A DNA stretch of 64,000 nucleotides from Nonomuraea helvata (GCF_039535785.1 NZ_BAAAXV010000001.1:682001-746000), one strand, 5' to 3'; counted from the first letter of the stretch, positions 31,813 to 40,100 are shown. Made by a program: numbers and translations. Notes: generated from the letters alone by a model not told the origin.

Positions 31813-32753
31813 CCGGACACTCCCGTCAGATGCGAACGAAGGGCAGGGGCCGCCCTGCTGGTCCACCAGTCGTCGGGGACCTCCACGGGCTCGACGGCGA
31901 CACCGCGCGGGCTGAGCAGCACCCGCAGCGAGGTGATCGCGGTCGAGGGGAGGCTGAGCACGCGCTGTCCCGCGTCCAGGCCGCGCAGTGTGAGCTCGGC
32001 GGGCACACCGGCGTCGTGCACCGTGATCCCCGGGCGTTCCCGGATCAGCGCGACGTCGACGGGGTCCTCGCGGCGGTGCGGGTAGTACGCCAGCGGCTCC
32101 CGCGCGGCCAGATCCGTCAGCCAGCGCAGGTAGTGGTCGCGGTGCACCAGGCCGTTCCTGACGAGCGAGGTGCCGAGGACGACCGTGCGCTCCGCGGGCC
32201 CTTCGGCACTGAGCGGCTGGGCCCGCAGCCAGGCGAACTGGTGGCGTACCAGGTCGATGCCGGCCCGCCGGACCGCCTCCTCCAGGGTCTGGTCGACGGG
32301 CAGGGCGGTGAAGATCGACACGTCGCTCAGGCGTAGCCGGAGCGACGCCGCCACGCCCAGCGCGGTGCGCAGCCTGGTCGGCTGCGCCCTGGCCCGCAGC
32401 AGCGGCCGGTACGGCCCCGCGGCCAGCAGCTCGAGCAGCCGGAGAGTGGCCAGGCCGTCGTCCACGATCACGATGCGGCCGGGGCGGGAGGTGAGCCAGC
32501 GCAGCTGCACCTTGCCGGAGAACGCGTCACCGACGGCCTGCACGCGCCTGGGCATGCGGTCACGCGGCTCGGCCAGCTCCAGGCCGTCCGGCAGCCCCAG
32601 AGACCGCAACTCCCGGTGCGTGGCCTTCAGCGGCCGAAGACCCGAGCGCGGCACGACGACCGTCCTGGGGCCGAGCAGTCCCGCGTGGTGGGCCTCGACG
32701 GCGCACAGCATCTGGAGCGGGGACTCCACCCAGGCCGACGCCTGTTCGACCAC
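31809..32753 (-). CDS. Glycosyltransferase family 52 / sialyltransferase-like protein
   Basis: A 314-aa protein. Seen: N-terminal WVESPLQMLCAVEAHH, matching the 'SPLQ' opening of GT52-type and polysialyltransferase-like enzymes, IVIVDDGLATLRLLE (acidic-Gly block at about 98-112), YYPHRRED (the conserved His region) and LSLPSTAITSLRVLL (Ser/Thr motif before a helix). These blocks line up with those of the polysialyltransferase-like protein at 26714-27949, suggesting use of the same CMP-nonulosonate donor. GTG 32753 has GGGAGGAG upstream. First gene of a two-gene minus-strand unit. Confidence 0.65.
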   Translation of the reverse strand: MVEQASAWVESPLQMLCAVEAHHAGLLGPRTVVVPRSGLRPLKATHRELRSLGLPDGLELAEPRDRMPRRVQAVGDAFSGKVQLRWLTSRPGRIVIVDDGLATLRLLELLAAGPYRPLLRARAQPTRLRTALGVAASLRLRLSDVSIFTALPVDQTLEEAVRRAGIDLVRHQFAWLRAQPLSAEGPAERTVVLGTSLVRNGLVHRDHYLRWLTDLAAREPLAYYPHRREDPVDVALIRERPGITVHDAGVPAELTLRGLDAGQRVLSLPSTAITSLRVLLSPRGVAVEPVEVPDDWWTSRAAPALRSHLTGVSG

Positions 32754-33247
32754 TCCTGCTCCTCCCAGCCGGGTGATGGCCCGTTCACGACCGCTTCAAG
32801 CTAGCCCCACCGCCTTAAGCCCCCAGAAACGCGACATGAACAATGGACGGTGTCAACTATCAACGGCTGGAGCCGGTGAGCCCTTACCCGGGAGCGGATG
32901 CCCTGGAGGTCTTCCAGGGCGACGCCGCGGCCGGTGCGGACGTGGCCGTTGCCAACCATCGGCCCGAGCAGCGCGGGGCCGGGCAGCACCTCGTCACGGT
33001 TCCAGCTCATCAGCCCCCAGCCCGTCCACATGGGCACCGCCACTGCGAGTGCGTCAGCCTGGGAGTGGGTAGGCGTCAGCCGGAGCTGCACGACCGAGGG
33101 CAGTCCGCGCCGCTTGGTGGTGGAGCGGCGGACCGCCGTCGCACACCTCCTGTCACAGCACTCTCACCGACGTTTCCATACTGTTTTCGAAAGGAGGGTG
33201 GCGCTTCTTCCGGCCATGAAGAACCGGGTCCCCGCGCCACAATTCAG
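32754..33247. other. 494-bp gap without an assigned gene
   Basis: Between the divergent glycosyltransferase-like and aldo/keto reductase genes. A minus-strand frame at 32801-33091 (96 codons from a GTG) has fairly normal composition (SQADALAVAVPMWTGWG) but no ribosome-binding site or family I know; it may be a gene remnant. Near the right end AAGGAGG (33191-33197) is followed at once by GTG 33198 and a 17-codon frame ending at 33251, overlapping the reductase ATG. Confidence 0.4.
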
Positions 33248-34069
33248 ATGAACTCGCTCTTGCTCAACACCGACGGCGTGCAGATTCCGCAGCTCGGCTA
33301 CGGCGTCTGGCAGGTCCCCGCCGACGAGGCCGCGCAGGCCGTCACGACCGCACTCAAGACCGGCTACCGGCACGTCGACACCGCCGCCGCGTACGGCAAC
33401 GAGGAGGGCGTGGGCCAGGCCGTGCGCGAATCGGGGCTGCCGCGCGGGAAGGTGTTCGTCACCACCAAGCTGTGGAACGCCGACCACGAACGCGTCGAGG
33501 CGGCCTTCGAGGAGTCCCTGACCCGGCTCGGCCTCGACTACATCGACCTCTTCCTCATCCACTGGCCGCTGCCGAAGCATGACAGGTACGTGCAGGCGTG
33601 GAAGGCCATGGAGAAGATCTACCGTGACGGGCGGGCCAAGGCCATCGGCACCTCCAACTTCACGGCCGACCACCTGACCCGGCTGATGAACGAGACGGGC
33701 ATCGTGCCGTCGATCAACCAGATCGAGCTGCACCCGTACCTGCAGCAGCGCGAGATGCGCGCCTTCCACGAGGCCAACGGCATCCTCACCGAGGCGTGGA
33801 GCCCGATCGGCCAGGGTCAGGGGCTGCTCGACGACCCGGCGCTCGCCGTGCTGTCCGGCAAGTACGGCAGGACCCCCGCGCAGATCGTGCTCCGCTGGCA
33901 CCTGCAGCTCGGCAACGTCGTCATCCCCAAGTCCGTGTCCCCCGCGCGGATGGCCGAGAACATCCACGTGTTCGACTTCATCCTCGATCCCGAGGACATG
34001 TCCGCCATCGGCGCGCTGAACAGGGGCCAGCGGTTCGGCCCCGATCCCGACACGTTCGACATGATGTGA
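33248..34069 (+). CDS. Aldo/keto reductase
   Basis: A 273-aa NADPH-dependent aldo/keto reductase of the 2,5-diketo-gluconate reductase type. Seen: GYRHVDTAAAYGNEEGVG with catalytic Asp and Tyr (about 44-55), the conserved Lys in TTKLWN, His in LIHWPLP, the GTSNF block and the cofactor loop VIPKSVSPARMAEN. Full length. ATG 33248 overlaps the stop of a 17-codon upstream frame (ATGA) and has no ribosome-binding site of its own, so coupling or leaderless start is possible. The substrate is unknown. Confidence 0.92.
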   Translation: MNSLLLNTDGVQIPQLGYGVWQVPADEAAQAVTTALKTGYRHVDTAAAYGNEEGVGQAVRESGLPRGKVFVTTKLWNADHERVEAAFEESLTRLGLDYIDLFLIHWPLPKHDRYVQAWKAMEKIYRDGRAKAIGTSNFTADHLTRLMNETGIVPSINQIELHPYLQQREMRAFHEANGILTEAWSPIGQGQGLLDDPALAVLSGKYGRTPAQIVLRWHLQLGNVVIPKSVSPARMAENIHVFDFILDPEDMSAIGALNRGQRFGPDPDTFDMM

Positions 34070-34088
34070 TTGGTCTACGATCTCCCGC

Positions 34089-35042
34089 GTGCGGGATTTT
34101 GCGTGGGGCATTGCGGCGACAGGCGGTATCGCGCGGACCGTGGGAGCGGCCATCGTGGCCGAGCCGGGAATGCGGGTGGCCGCCGTCGGGTCAAGGGACT
34201 TGGGGCGGGCGCAGGCGCTGGCCGCCACGCTGGGCGCGGAGTCGGCGTACGGCTCCTATGAGCAGCTGTGCGCTGATCCGGCCGTGGACGCCGTCTACGT
34301 CGCGACGCCGCACGCCCAGCACCTGGAGGTGGCCGAGGCCGCCATCGCCGCGGGCAAGGCCGTGCTGTGCGAGAAGCCGCTGGCCGCCAGCGTGGACGAC
34401 GCGGAGAAGATGGTACGGCTGGCGCGCGAGGCAGGCGTGTTCCTGATGGAAGCGATGTGGATGCGGTTCAACCCGCTCATCCAGCAGATCGCGGCCGACG
34501 AGCGCTTCGGCGACATCCGCTCCGTGCACGCCTCCTTCGGCTTCGCCAAGCCCTACGATCCGGCGCACCGGCTCTGGGCGCCGGAGCTGGGCGGCGGGGC
34601 CCTGCTCGACCTGGGGATCTACCCGTTCGGCCTGGCTCAGCTGCTCCTTGGCATGCCCTCCGACCTGCGGATCACCGGCTCTCTGGCGCCCAACGGGGTG
34701 GACGCGGAGGCGGCCGGGGTGCTGCTTTACCCCGGCGGCAGGCGGGCTCTGGTGGAAACTTCCTTGATCGGGAATTACCCGAACCATGCCAGTGTTATTG
34801 GCACTCAGATGCGCGCGGACATCCAGGCGCCGTTCTGGGCACCGCAGCGGATTTTACTTTCCGGGCCCGCCATGGAGCCGGAGGAGCGTGTGCTCGATCC
34901 GGCGGACAACGGCTACGCCGGGGAGCTCCGCGAAGTCCGCGCTGCGACGGCCGAAGGCAGGACCGAGAGCTCGGTCATGCCGCTTGACGAGTCCCTTGCC
35001 ATGATGGGACTCCTGGCCGCTGCCCGCGGGCAACTCGCCTAG
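34089..35042 (+). CDS. Gfo/Idh/MocA-family oxidoreductase
   Basis: A 317-aa NAD(P)-dependent dehydrogenase. Seen: N-terminal Rossmann fold (WGIAATGGIARTVGAAI), VYVATPHAQH, the signature EKPLAASVDDAEKM (Glu-Lys-Pro), and C-terminal domain with MWMRFNPL and GGGALLDLGIYPFGLAQ containing the usual Asp. Close in layout to trans-1,2-dihydrobenzenediol/glucose-fructose oxidoreductase-type enzymes. GTG 34089 follows the reductase stop by 19 bp, so the two may be cotranscribed. The sugar or polyol substrate is unknown. Confidence 0.9.
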   Translation: MRDFAWGIAATGGIARTVGAAIVAEPGMRVAAVGSRDLGRAQALAATLGAESAYGSYEQLCADPAVDAVYVATPHAQHLEVAEAAIAAGKAVLCEKPLAASVDDAEKMVRLAREAGVFLMEAMWMRFNPLIQQIAADERFGDIRSVHASFGFAKPYDPAHRLWAPELGGGALLDLGIYPFGLAQLLLGMPSDLRITGSLAPNGVDAEAAGVLLYPGGRRALVETSLIGNYPNHASVIGTQMRADIQAPFWAPQRILLSGPAMEPEERVLDPADNGYAGELREVRAATAEGRTESSVMPLDESLAMMGLLAAARGQLA

Positions 35043-35167
35043 CGGGAGGGTTACGGATTTGTAACCTCTTGCCTTATGCATTACGTTTAAGGCATTCTTG
35101 TGACATTCGTCCGGTTTGTCCGGCGATGTCCGACCATCGCACAACACATCACAGGACCGTCCTGTGA

Positions 35168-35297
35168 CCGCTGAATCCGCCTGCGTGCGGAACCGGGGAC
35201 CCACGTCCTTGGGGTGAATCGGCACTTCGGTGCCGTAGGGCAGCTTCCACGCCCGAACCCGTCAGCTAACCCGGTAAGCGGCATGGAAGCAAGGAGC
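35168..35297 (+). promoter_or_regulatory. ydaO/yuaA-type c-di-AMP riboswitch
   Basis: The leader of the CHAP hydrolase gene carries the conserved blocks of the cyclic-di-AMP riboswitch in order: GAACCGGGGACCC (35190-35202), GGGGTGAATCGG (35211-35222), a short hairpin, TAGGGCAGCT, CCCGAACCCGTCAGCTAACC (35252-35271) and GGTAAGCG with a trailing GGAAGCAAGGAG. In actinobacteria this class commonly controls cell-wall hydrolase genes; c-di-AMP usually turns expression off. Confidence 0.9.
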
Positions 35298-35307
35298 AAC
35301 CCCCTCG

Positions 35308-35988
35308 ATGGCCAAATTCCGCATTACCGGTGCCACGAAGACCAACATCGCCCGAGCCGTGCTCGGTGCGACCGTCCTCGCCTCCGGGCTCGGCGCCCAC
35401 ATGGGTACCGCCGCCGCCGCGGAGAAGCTGCCGGTCACCGCGGCCGCCGCCAACACACACGACGACGACCGCGCCAAGCGGGAGACCAAGATCAGTGTTA
35501 CCGCCGCCCAGGTCCTGGCGCTCGCCAAGTCCCAGGTCGGCATCTCGGAGAACGCCTACGGCGGCGGCACGCCGTACCAGAAGTGGTACGCCGCCTCGCA
35601 GCGGGCCGCCGAGACCATCGCCCGCGACGGCGGCACCCGCGCCGAATACATCAACGCGCCGTGGTGCGCGATGTTCGTCTCCTGGGTCGGCGAGCACACC
35701 GGCGCCCGCCCGCAGGTCGGCTGGGACGCCTACACCGTCGCCTACGCCAAGTGGTTCCAGGCCAACCAGCGCTTCGGCTCCGTCGCCAAGCCCGGCGCCG
35801 TCGTGTTCTTCTCCTGGAGCGGCAGCAAGGACCTCGACGCCATCAACCACGTCGGGTTCGTCGAGAAGGACAACGGCGACGGCACCATCTCGACCGTCGA
35901 GGGCAACACCGGCAACGGCAAGGTCGAGGAGCGCATCCGCCCGACCTCCCAGGTCGTCGGCTACGGCTACCCGCAGTACGCCGGCTGA
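35308..35988 (+). CDS. Secreted CHAP-domain cell-wall hydrolase
   Basis: A 226-aa exported protein. Seen: signal peptide (about 1-38, ending near GTAAAAEK), a helix that starts the catalytic part (VLALAKSQVGISE) and a CHAP amidase/endopeptidase domain with Cys in APWCAMFVSWV, His in INHVGFV and a Glu/Asn pair in VEGNTG. It should cleave peptidoglycan peptide bonds during growth, spore germination or osmotic adaptation. It stands alone behind a c-di-AMP riboswitch and ends with a strong terminator. Confidence 0.92.
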   Translation: MAKFRITGATKTNIARAVLGATVLASGLGAHMGTAAAAEKLPVTAAAANTHDDDRAKRETKISVTAAQVLALAKSQVGISENAYGGGTPYQKWYAASQRAAETIARDGGTRAEYINAPWCAMFVSWVGEHTGARPQVGWDAYTVAYAKWFQANQRFGSVAKPGAVVFFSWSGSKDLDAINHVGFVEKDNGDGTISTVEGNTGNGKVEERIRPTSQVVGYGYPQYAG

Positions 35989-36007
35989 CCCCTTCCGTCC
36001 ACCGTCC

Positions 36008-36037
36008 GAGCGCGCGTCCCTTCGGGGGCGCGCGCTC
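36008..36037 (+). terminator. Strong hairpin terminator with UUCG tetraloop
   Basis: GAGCGCGCGTCCC (36008-36020) pairs with 36025-36037 over 13 positions (one G-U) around a TTCG loop, 20 bp after the CHAP gene stop. No U-run. Confidence 0.8.
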
Positions 36038-36129
36038 GTCGCGTCCGCGAAAGGGACGCGCGTTCGGCCTGCCACAGGCGGGTTCCACCGGAGTTTGAGG
36101 CTTTCCCAGCGAGTCTGCTGCCCACCGCG

Positions 36130-37395
36130 GTGGCCGATCTCGGCGGCGCGGGCTTCTACGCCTGGAACATGACGATCTACCTCGTCGCCATGGTGATCGC
36201 GACGATGCTCGTCGGCAGGTTCCTGTCTCGATGGGGAAACGTCGGCGCCTATCTCCTGGGCTTCGCCACGTTCACGGCGGGGTCCCTCGCCTGCGCGCTG
36301 AGCCCGGCGATGGCCGTGCTGCTGGTCTCCCGCGGCGTCCAAGGGCTCGGCGCCGGTTTGCTGTCCGGGCTGGGATTCGCCGTCATCCGCTCGGCGCTGC
36401 CGGCCCGGCTCTGGACGCGCGGCGCGGCGCTGATGTCGGCGATGTACGGCGTCGGCAACTTCACCGGTCCGGCGCTCGGTGGCCTGTTCGCCCAGGTGGG
36501 CCCGTGGCGCCTGGCGTTCGGGATGATGGCGGTGATCGCAGCGGCATGCGCGGCGATCGTGCCCCGCGTACTGCCGCGCGGCGAACGTGGCGACGTGCGC
36601 CCGCCGATCCCGGCCGCGTCACTGCTGCTGGTCATGGCGGCTGCCGGGGCCGTGAGCACAGCGGGAGTCCTGCCGGGCACGCCCGCGAAGGCGGCCGGCA
36701 TCTCGGGGGCGTTGCTGCTGATGGCCGGGTTCGTCGTCCATGAGCGGCGGAGCGAGTTCCGGGTCTTCCCGCGTACGACGTACCAGAGAGGTTCGTCGTT
36801 GAAGTGGGTCTACCTGACGCTGGCGCTGTTGACCTCCGGCGTCGCCGTCGAGTCGTTCCTGCCGCTGTTCGGCCAGCGGCTGGGCGGGCTGCCGCCGCTC
36901 GTGGCGGGGTTCTTCGCCGCAGCCGTCTCGCTCGGGTGGTCGGTGACCCAGATCGGCAGCTCCTCGGTGAGCGGGGAGCGTCCTGTCCGGCGACTGCGTG
37001 CGCTCGGCCCGGCGCTGCTGGCCCTCGGCCTGTTCGCTCAAGGGCTTCTGCAGCGCGAGGACACCCCGATCTGGCTGGTGGCCATCTGGGTGCCGACGCT
37101 GTTCGTCGCAGGTTCGGGCATCGGCCTGGCCTATCCGCACCTGTCAGTGGCCGCGATGTCCAGCACCCAAGATCCCGGGGAAGGACAGCGGGCGGCGGCG
37201 GCGATCGCCACGGTGACGAGCCTGTCGATCGCGTTCGGTACGGCGGTCGCGGGCGTTCTGCTCAACCTGGGCGGCGCCTCGATGCTCGACTCGGCACGGT
37301 ACGTGCTGTTCGGACTCGCGATCATCTGCGCGATCGGCGCCCTCACCGCACACGCGGTGAATCGCACGAGCCGGACGGAGCCACCGTCGCTCTGA
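36130..37395 (+). CDS. MFS transporter, 5'-truncated (possible pseudogene)
   Basis: The readable product is 421 aa with about 13 hydrophobic segments and MFS landmarks (GRFLSRWG, RGVQGLGAGLLSG, GNFTGPALGG). It begins directly at the end of the first membrane helix: in-frame codons before GTG 36130 (36091-36129) encode FEAFPASLLPTAVAD, which looks like the native helix-1 region, but no start codon or ribosome-binding site lies there, and the terminator of the CHAP gene is just upstream. The family normally has 20-30 more N-terminal residues. Probably a gene that lost its 5' end and promoter; some activity from GTG 36130 cannot be excluded. Confidence 0.65.
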   Translation: MADLGGAGFYAWNMTIYLVAMVIATMLVGRFLSRWGNVGAYLLGFATFTAGSLACALSPAMAVLLVSRGVQGLGAGLLSGLGFAVIRSALPARLWTRGAALMSAMYGVGNFTGPALGGLFAQVGPWRLAFGMMAVIAAACAAIVPRVLPRGERGDVRPPIPAASLLLVMAAAGAVSTAGVLPGTPAKAAGISGALLLMAGFVVHERRSEFRVFPRTTYQRGSSLKWVYLTLALLTSGVAVESFLPLFGQRLGGLPPLVAGFFAAAVSLGWSVTQIGSSSVSGERPVRRLRALGPALLALGLFAQGLLQREDTPIWLVAIWVPTLFVAGSGIGLAYPHLSVAAMSSTQDPGEGQRAAAAIATVTSLSIAFGTAVAGVLLNLGGASMLDSARYVLFGLAIICAIGALTAHAVNRTSRTEPPSL

Positions 37396-37546
37396 CACGG
37401 CGCGACGCTGCCGGGGCAGGCGGGCCGGCCTGCGCGGGCGGCGTGGCCGGGCTCGGATGAGCGGCTCGCCACCTGGGAAGACCCCGAGGGAAGGCAGGCT
37501 CCACAGAAGAGCCACGCGCGACAACCTCGCCCGCCAAGGAGCCGCC

Positions 37547-37591
37547 ATGGGACCCAGTCCACCCGGAGCCGCGCCCGCGGAGCGCCCGTGA
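37547..37591 (+). CDS. Candidate 14-codon leader ORF overlapping the DUF1275 gene start
   Basis: ATG 37547 stands 5 nt after AAGGAG and encodes MGPSPPGAAPAERP before a TGA that overlaps GTG 37588 of the DUF1275 gene. The DUF1275 gene has no ribosome-binding site of its own, so translation may be coupled through this proline-rich leader. Too short to confirm by composition. Confidence 0.4.
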   Translation: MGPSPPGAAPAERP

Positions 37592-38283
37592 GAGGCGGTC
37601 TCCGGTGGGTCGCCGACGGGCTGTTCCCCCGCGGCGCGAACCCGCACGGCGTCCTGCCCGCCCTGCTGATCCTCCTGGCCGTCGTCACCGGCCTCGTGGA
37701 CGCCATCAGCTTCCTCGGCCTGGGCCGCGTCTTCGTGGCCAACATGACCGGCAACATCGTCTTCCTCGGCTTCGCCCTGGCCGGAGACCGCGAGATGTCG
37801 GCCTGGGCCTCCCTCCTGGCCCTCGCGGCCTTCGGAGCAGGCGCGTGGACCGTCGGGCAGGCGAGCAGGTGGATGGGGAACACCCGGCGCGTGTTCGCCA
37901 CCGCCTCCGCCGCACACGCCCTGCTCGTCGCCACCGCTTTCGCCGTGGACCTGATCTCAGGGCACCATCACACCGGTCCCAGGGCGGCGCTCATCGGACT
38001 GCTCGCGTACGGCATGGGCCTGCAGAACGCCTCCGTACGCGGGCTGGCCGTCCCCGACCTGGTCACCAACGTCCTCACCACCACCCTCACCGGCCTGGCC
38101 GCCGACACCCCCGGCCGGGCGGCCCTGCGCCGGTCCGCGTCCGTCGTGGCGATGCTCCTCGGCGCGCTCATCGGCGCCACCCTGCACCTGCACGTCGGCC
38201 CCGCCCTCCCGCTCGCCGCCGCCCTGATCCTCCTGGCGATCGTCGCCGTCGCCGCCCACGAACGCACCCGCCGTACGCGCTGA
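37588..38283 (+). CDS. DUF1275 (YoaK-like) membrane protein
   Basis: A 231-aa protein with about six predicted membrane segments. Seen: LAVVTGLVDAISFLGLGRVFVANMTGN (the DUF1275 signature, Asp in the first helix and the NMTGN turn), and a mid-protein LLAYGMGLQNASVRGL followed by TNVLTTTLTGLA. Family function is unknown; transport has been proposed. Start GTG 37588 overlaps the stop of a 14-codon leader frame. Confidence 0.88.
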   Translation: MRGGLRWVADGLFPRGANPHGVLPALLILLAVVTGLVDAISFLGLGRVFVANMTGNIVFLGFALAGDREMSAWASLLALAAFGAGAWTVGQASRWMGNTRRVFATASAAHALLVATAFAVDLISGHHHTGPRAALIGLLAYGMGLQNASVRGLAVPDLVTNVLTTTLTGLAADTPGRAALRRSASVVAMLLGALIGATLHLHVGPALPLAAALILLAIVAVAAHERTRRTR

Positions 38284-38289
38284 GCCCGG

Positions 38290-39102
38290 TCACGCGAGGA
38301 AGAAATCGGCCAGAGCCCGCGCGACCCCGGCCGGGTCGTTCTCCATCGGGATGTGCCCGGCCCCGGGAACGCGCACGAGCGTGCTGTTCGGGATCTCCGC
38401 GACGAAACGCTCGGCGTACCGGACCTCCTGGAACGTGTCGTCCTCCCCCCACACCAGCAGCTTCGGCGTCTCATCCGCCTTCAGCGCAGGCACGAGCTCC
38501 ATCGTGAAGCGGCTGTCGGCCGCACCCGCCAGGGCCATCCAGGAGCGGCACACCCGCAGGTCATGCCACGGGTCCAGGTAGTCGGCCAGCTCCGCCTCGG
38601 AGGCGGGCCGGGCCAGCGCCGTCGTGACCGCCTTGCGGCGCGCGGCCAGCAACTCCGCCACGGTCGTCGCCGCCACCACCGCGGGATCCCGGTAACGCGC
38701 CACCCCGGGCACCGGCCAGGAGTCGTACGTGACCGAATTGACCAGCGCCAGCCGCGCCACCTCCGACTCGACCAGCAGGCGCTGCGCGACGGCGCCCCCG
38801 ATGTCGTGCCCCGCCACCAGCAGCGGCGCGTCCACGCCCACCGCGGCCGCGAACCGCCCCACCCAAGCCGCCAGCGCGGGCACCGCCGCCGTCTCCGCCG
38901 TGAGCTCCCCTTCGGAACGCCCCAGCCCCGGCAGATCGACCGCCACAGGCCGCAACCCCGCCGCCGCCAGCTCGTCGATCACCGGCTCCCAGACCCGGCT
39001 CCAGTACGTGCCGTGCAGCAGCAACACCACCGGGCCCCGCTCGCCCGCCGTCAGACAACTGGCCATCCGGCCGTCGACTTCGACCGTCATTCGCTTCGAC
39101 AT
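38290..39102 (-). CDS. Alpha/beta hydrolase
   Basis: A 270-aa alpha/beta-hydrolase. Seen: oxyanion-hole LLLHGTYWS (about 30-38), GLGRSEGE turn, a nucleophile elbow GHDIGGA with Asp rather than Ser (about 98-104), and C-terminal GAGHIPMEND with the catalytic His. An Asp nucleophile fits haloalkane dehalogenase or epoxide hydrolase-type chemistry better than an esterase (inference). ATG 39102 was chosen; ATG 39090 is an alternative. Divergent from a LysR regulator with dyads between. Confidence 0.88.
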   Translation of the reverse strand: MSKRMTVEVDGRMASCLTAGERGPVVLLLHGTYWSRVWEPVIDELAAAGLRPVAVDLPGLGRSEGELTAETAAVPALAAWVGRFAAAVGVDAPLLVAGHDIGGAVAQRLLVESEVARLALVNSVTYDSWPVPGVARYRDPAVVAATTVAELLAARRKAVTTALARPASEAELADYLDPWHDLRVCRSWMALAGAADSRFTMELVPALKADETPKLLVWGEDDTFQEVRYAERFVAEIPNSTLVRVPGAGHIPMENDPAGVARALADFFLA

Positions 39103-39108
39103 GCCATA

Positions 39109-39154
39109 ACCATGATGTTCTGAAACCGTCATGGTCAAATACCAACTAAGGTAT
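39109..39154. promoter_or_regulatory. Candidate LysR operator region
   Basis: Two perfect inverted repeats lie in the 58-bp gap between the divergent hydrolase and LysR genes: ACCATGA-N13-TCATGGT (39109-39135) and ATACC-N6-GGTAT (39139-39154). LysR proteins typically bind such paired sites to repress themselves and activate the divergent gene. Confidence 0.6.
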
Positions 39155-39160
39155 GCCGGT

Positions 39161-40024
39161 ATGACATTGGCGCAGCTCCGGGCGCTGGTCGCGGTCGCCG
39201 AGCACGGCGGCTTCACCGCCGCCGCCGACCACACCGGCATGTCCCAGCCCGCCGTCAGCCGTGCCATCGCCACCCTGGAGCGCGAGCTCGGCGCCGCCCT
39301 GTTCGTACGCCACCGCGACGGCATCGCCCTCACCGAGGCCGGCCAGGCAGCGCTCGCCCGAGCCCGTGAGGCTCTGCGCCACTTCGACCTCATCCGCCCC
39401 GACGTGGCCGCCGCCGCCGGCCAGATCACCGGCGAACTCCGCCTGGCCAGCCTCCCCAGCGCCACCGGCACGCTCATCGCCAAGCTCCTGCGCGCCTTCT
39501 CCGACCGCTACCCGCAGGTACGGGTCCGTCTGTTCGAGGGCGTGGACGACGACATCCGCGCATGGCTCCACCGCGGCGCCGCCGAGGTCGGCGTGGTCAC
39601 CCTCCCCGCCCCCGGCCTGCACACCGTCCACCTCAGCACCCACGACATGGTCGCCGTGCTGCCCGCCGGCCACCCCTTGAGCACCAGCCCGGCCATCACC
39701 CTCGCCGACCTGGCCGACCGGCCGTTCATCCTCACCACCGCCGGCTGCCGTCCGCTGATCATGGGCGCGGCCCTGGCCGCCCAGGTCCAGCTCGACGTCG
39801 CCTTCGAGGCCGGCGGCCCCGCCGCCATCCTCGAGATGGTGGCCGCGGGGCTGGGCGTCAGCATCGTCCCCGCCCTGGGCCTGCCCGCCGACCTGGGCGC
39901 CGTCGTCACCCGGCCCCTCGAGCCGGCGATGACCCGCTCCCTGGCCCTGGCCGTCCCGTCGTTGACCGAATGTGCCCCGACGGCTCGGGCGTTTCTCGAC
40001 CAGCTGACCGCCTTTACATTGTAG
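39161..40024 (+). CDS. LysR-family transcriptional regulator
   Basis: A 287-aa LysR regulator. Seen: N-terminal HTH (LAQLRALVAVAEHGGFTAAADHTGMSQPAVSRAIATLE, about 3-40) and a periplasmic-binding-like effector domain (GELRLASLPSATGTLIAKLL, then PAGHPL and GLGVSIVPALG). ATG 39161 gives the standard LysR start; the frame is open to 39131 but would overlap the dyads. Predicted to control the divergent hydrolase in response to an unknown ligand. Confidence 0.92.
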   Translation: MTLAQLRALVAVAEHGGFTAAADHTGMSQPAVSRAIATLERELGAALFVRHRDGIALTEAGQAALARAREALRHFDLIRPDVAAAAGQITGELRLASLPSATGTLIAKLLRAFSDRYPQVRVRLFEGVDDDIRAWLHRGAAEVGVVTLPAPGLHTVHLSTHDMVAVLPAGHPLSTSPAITLADLADRPFILTTAGCRPLIMGAALAAQVQLDVAFEAGGPAAILEMVAAGLGVSIVPALGLPADLGAVVTRPLEPAMTRSLALAVPSLTECAPTARAFLDQLTAFTL

Positions 40025-40058
40025 ATTTTATCTTGCCGACCGGGTATTTGATTTCATT

Positions 40059-40071
40059 CGATACCGTATCG
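40059..40071. promoter_or_regulatory. MarR operator, regulator side
   Basis: CGATAC-C-GTATCG is a perfect dyad 30 bp before the MarR start. Its core GATAC-N-GTATC recurs at 40721-40731 before the nitroreductase gene. Confidence 0.75.
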
Positions 40072-40100
40072 AGCGAAAAGATAACGGGTAGCATGGGCGC

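Noticed and set aside
32801..33091. 96-codon minus-strand frame in the gap between the glycosyltransferase-like and reductase genes
   Set aside because: Plausible composition but no ribosome-binding site and no recognised family; kept only as a note in the gap entry.
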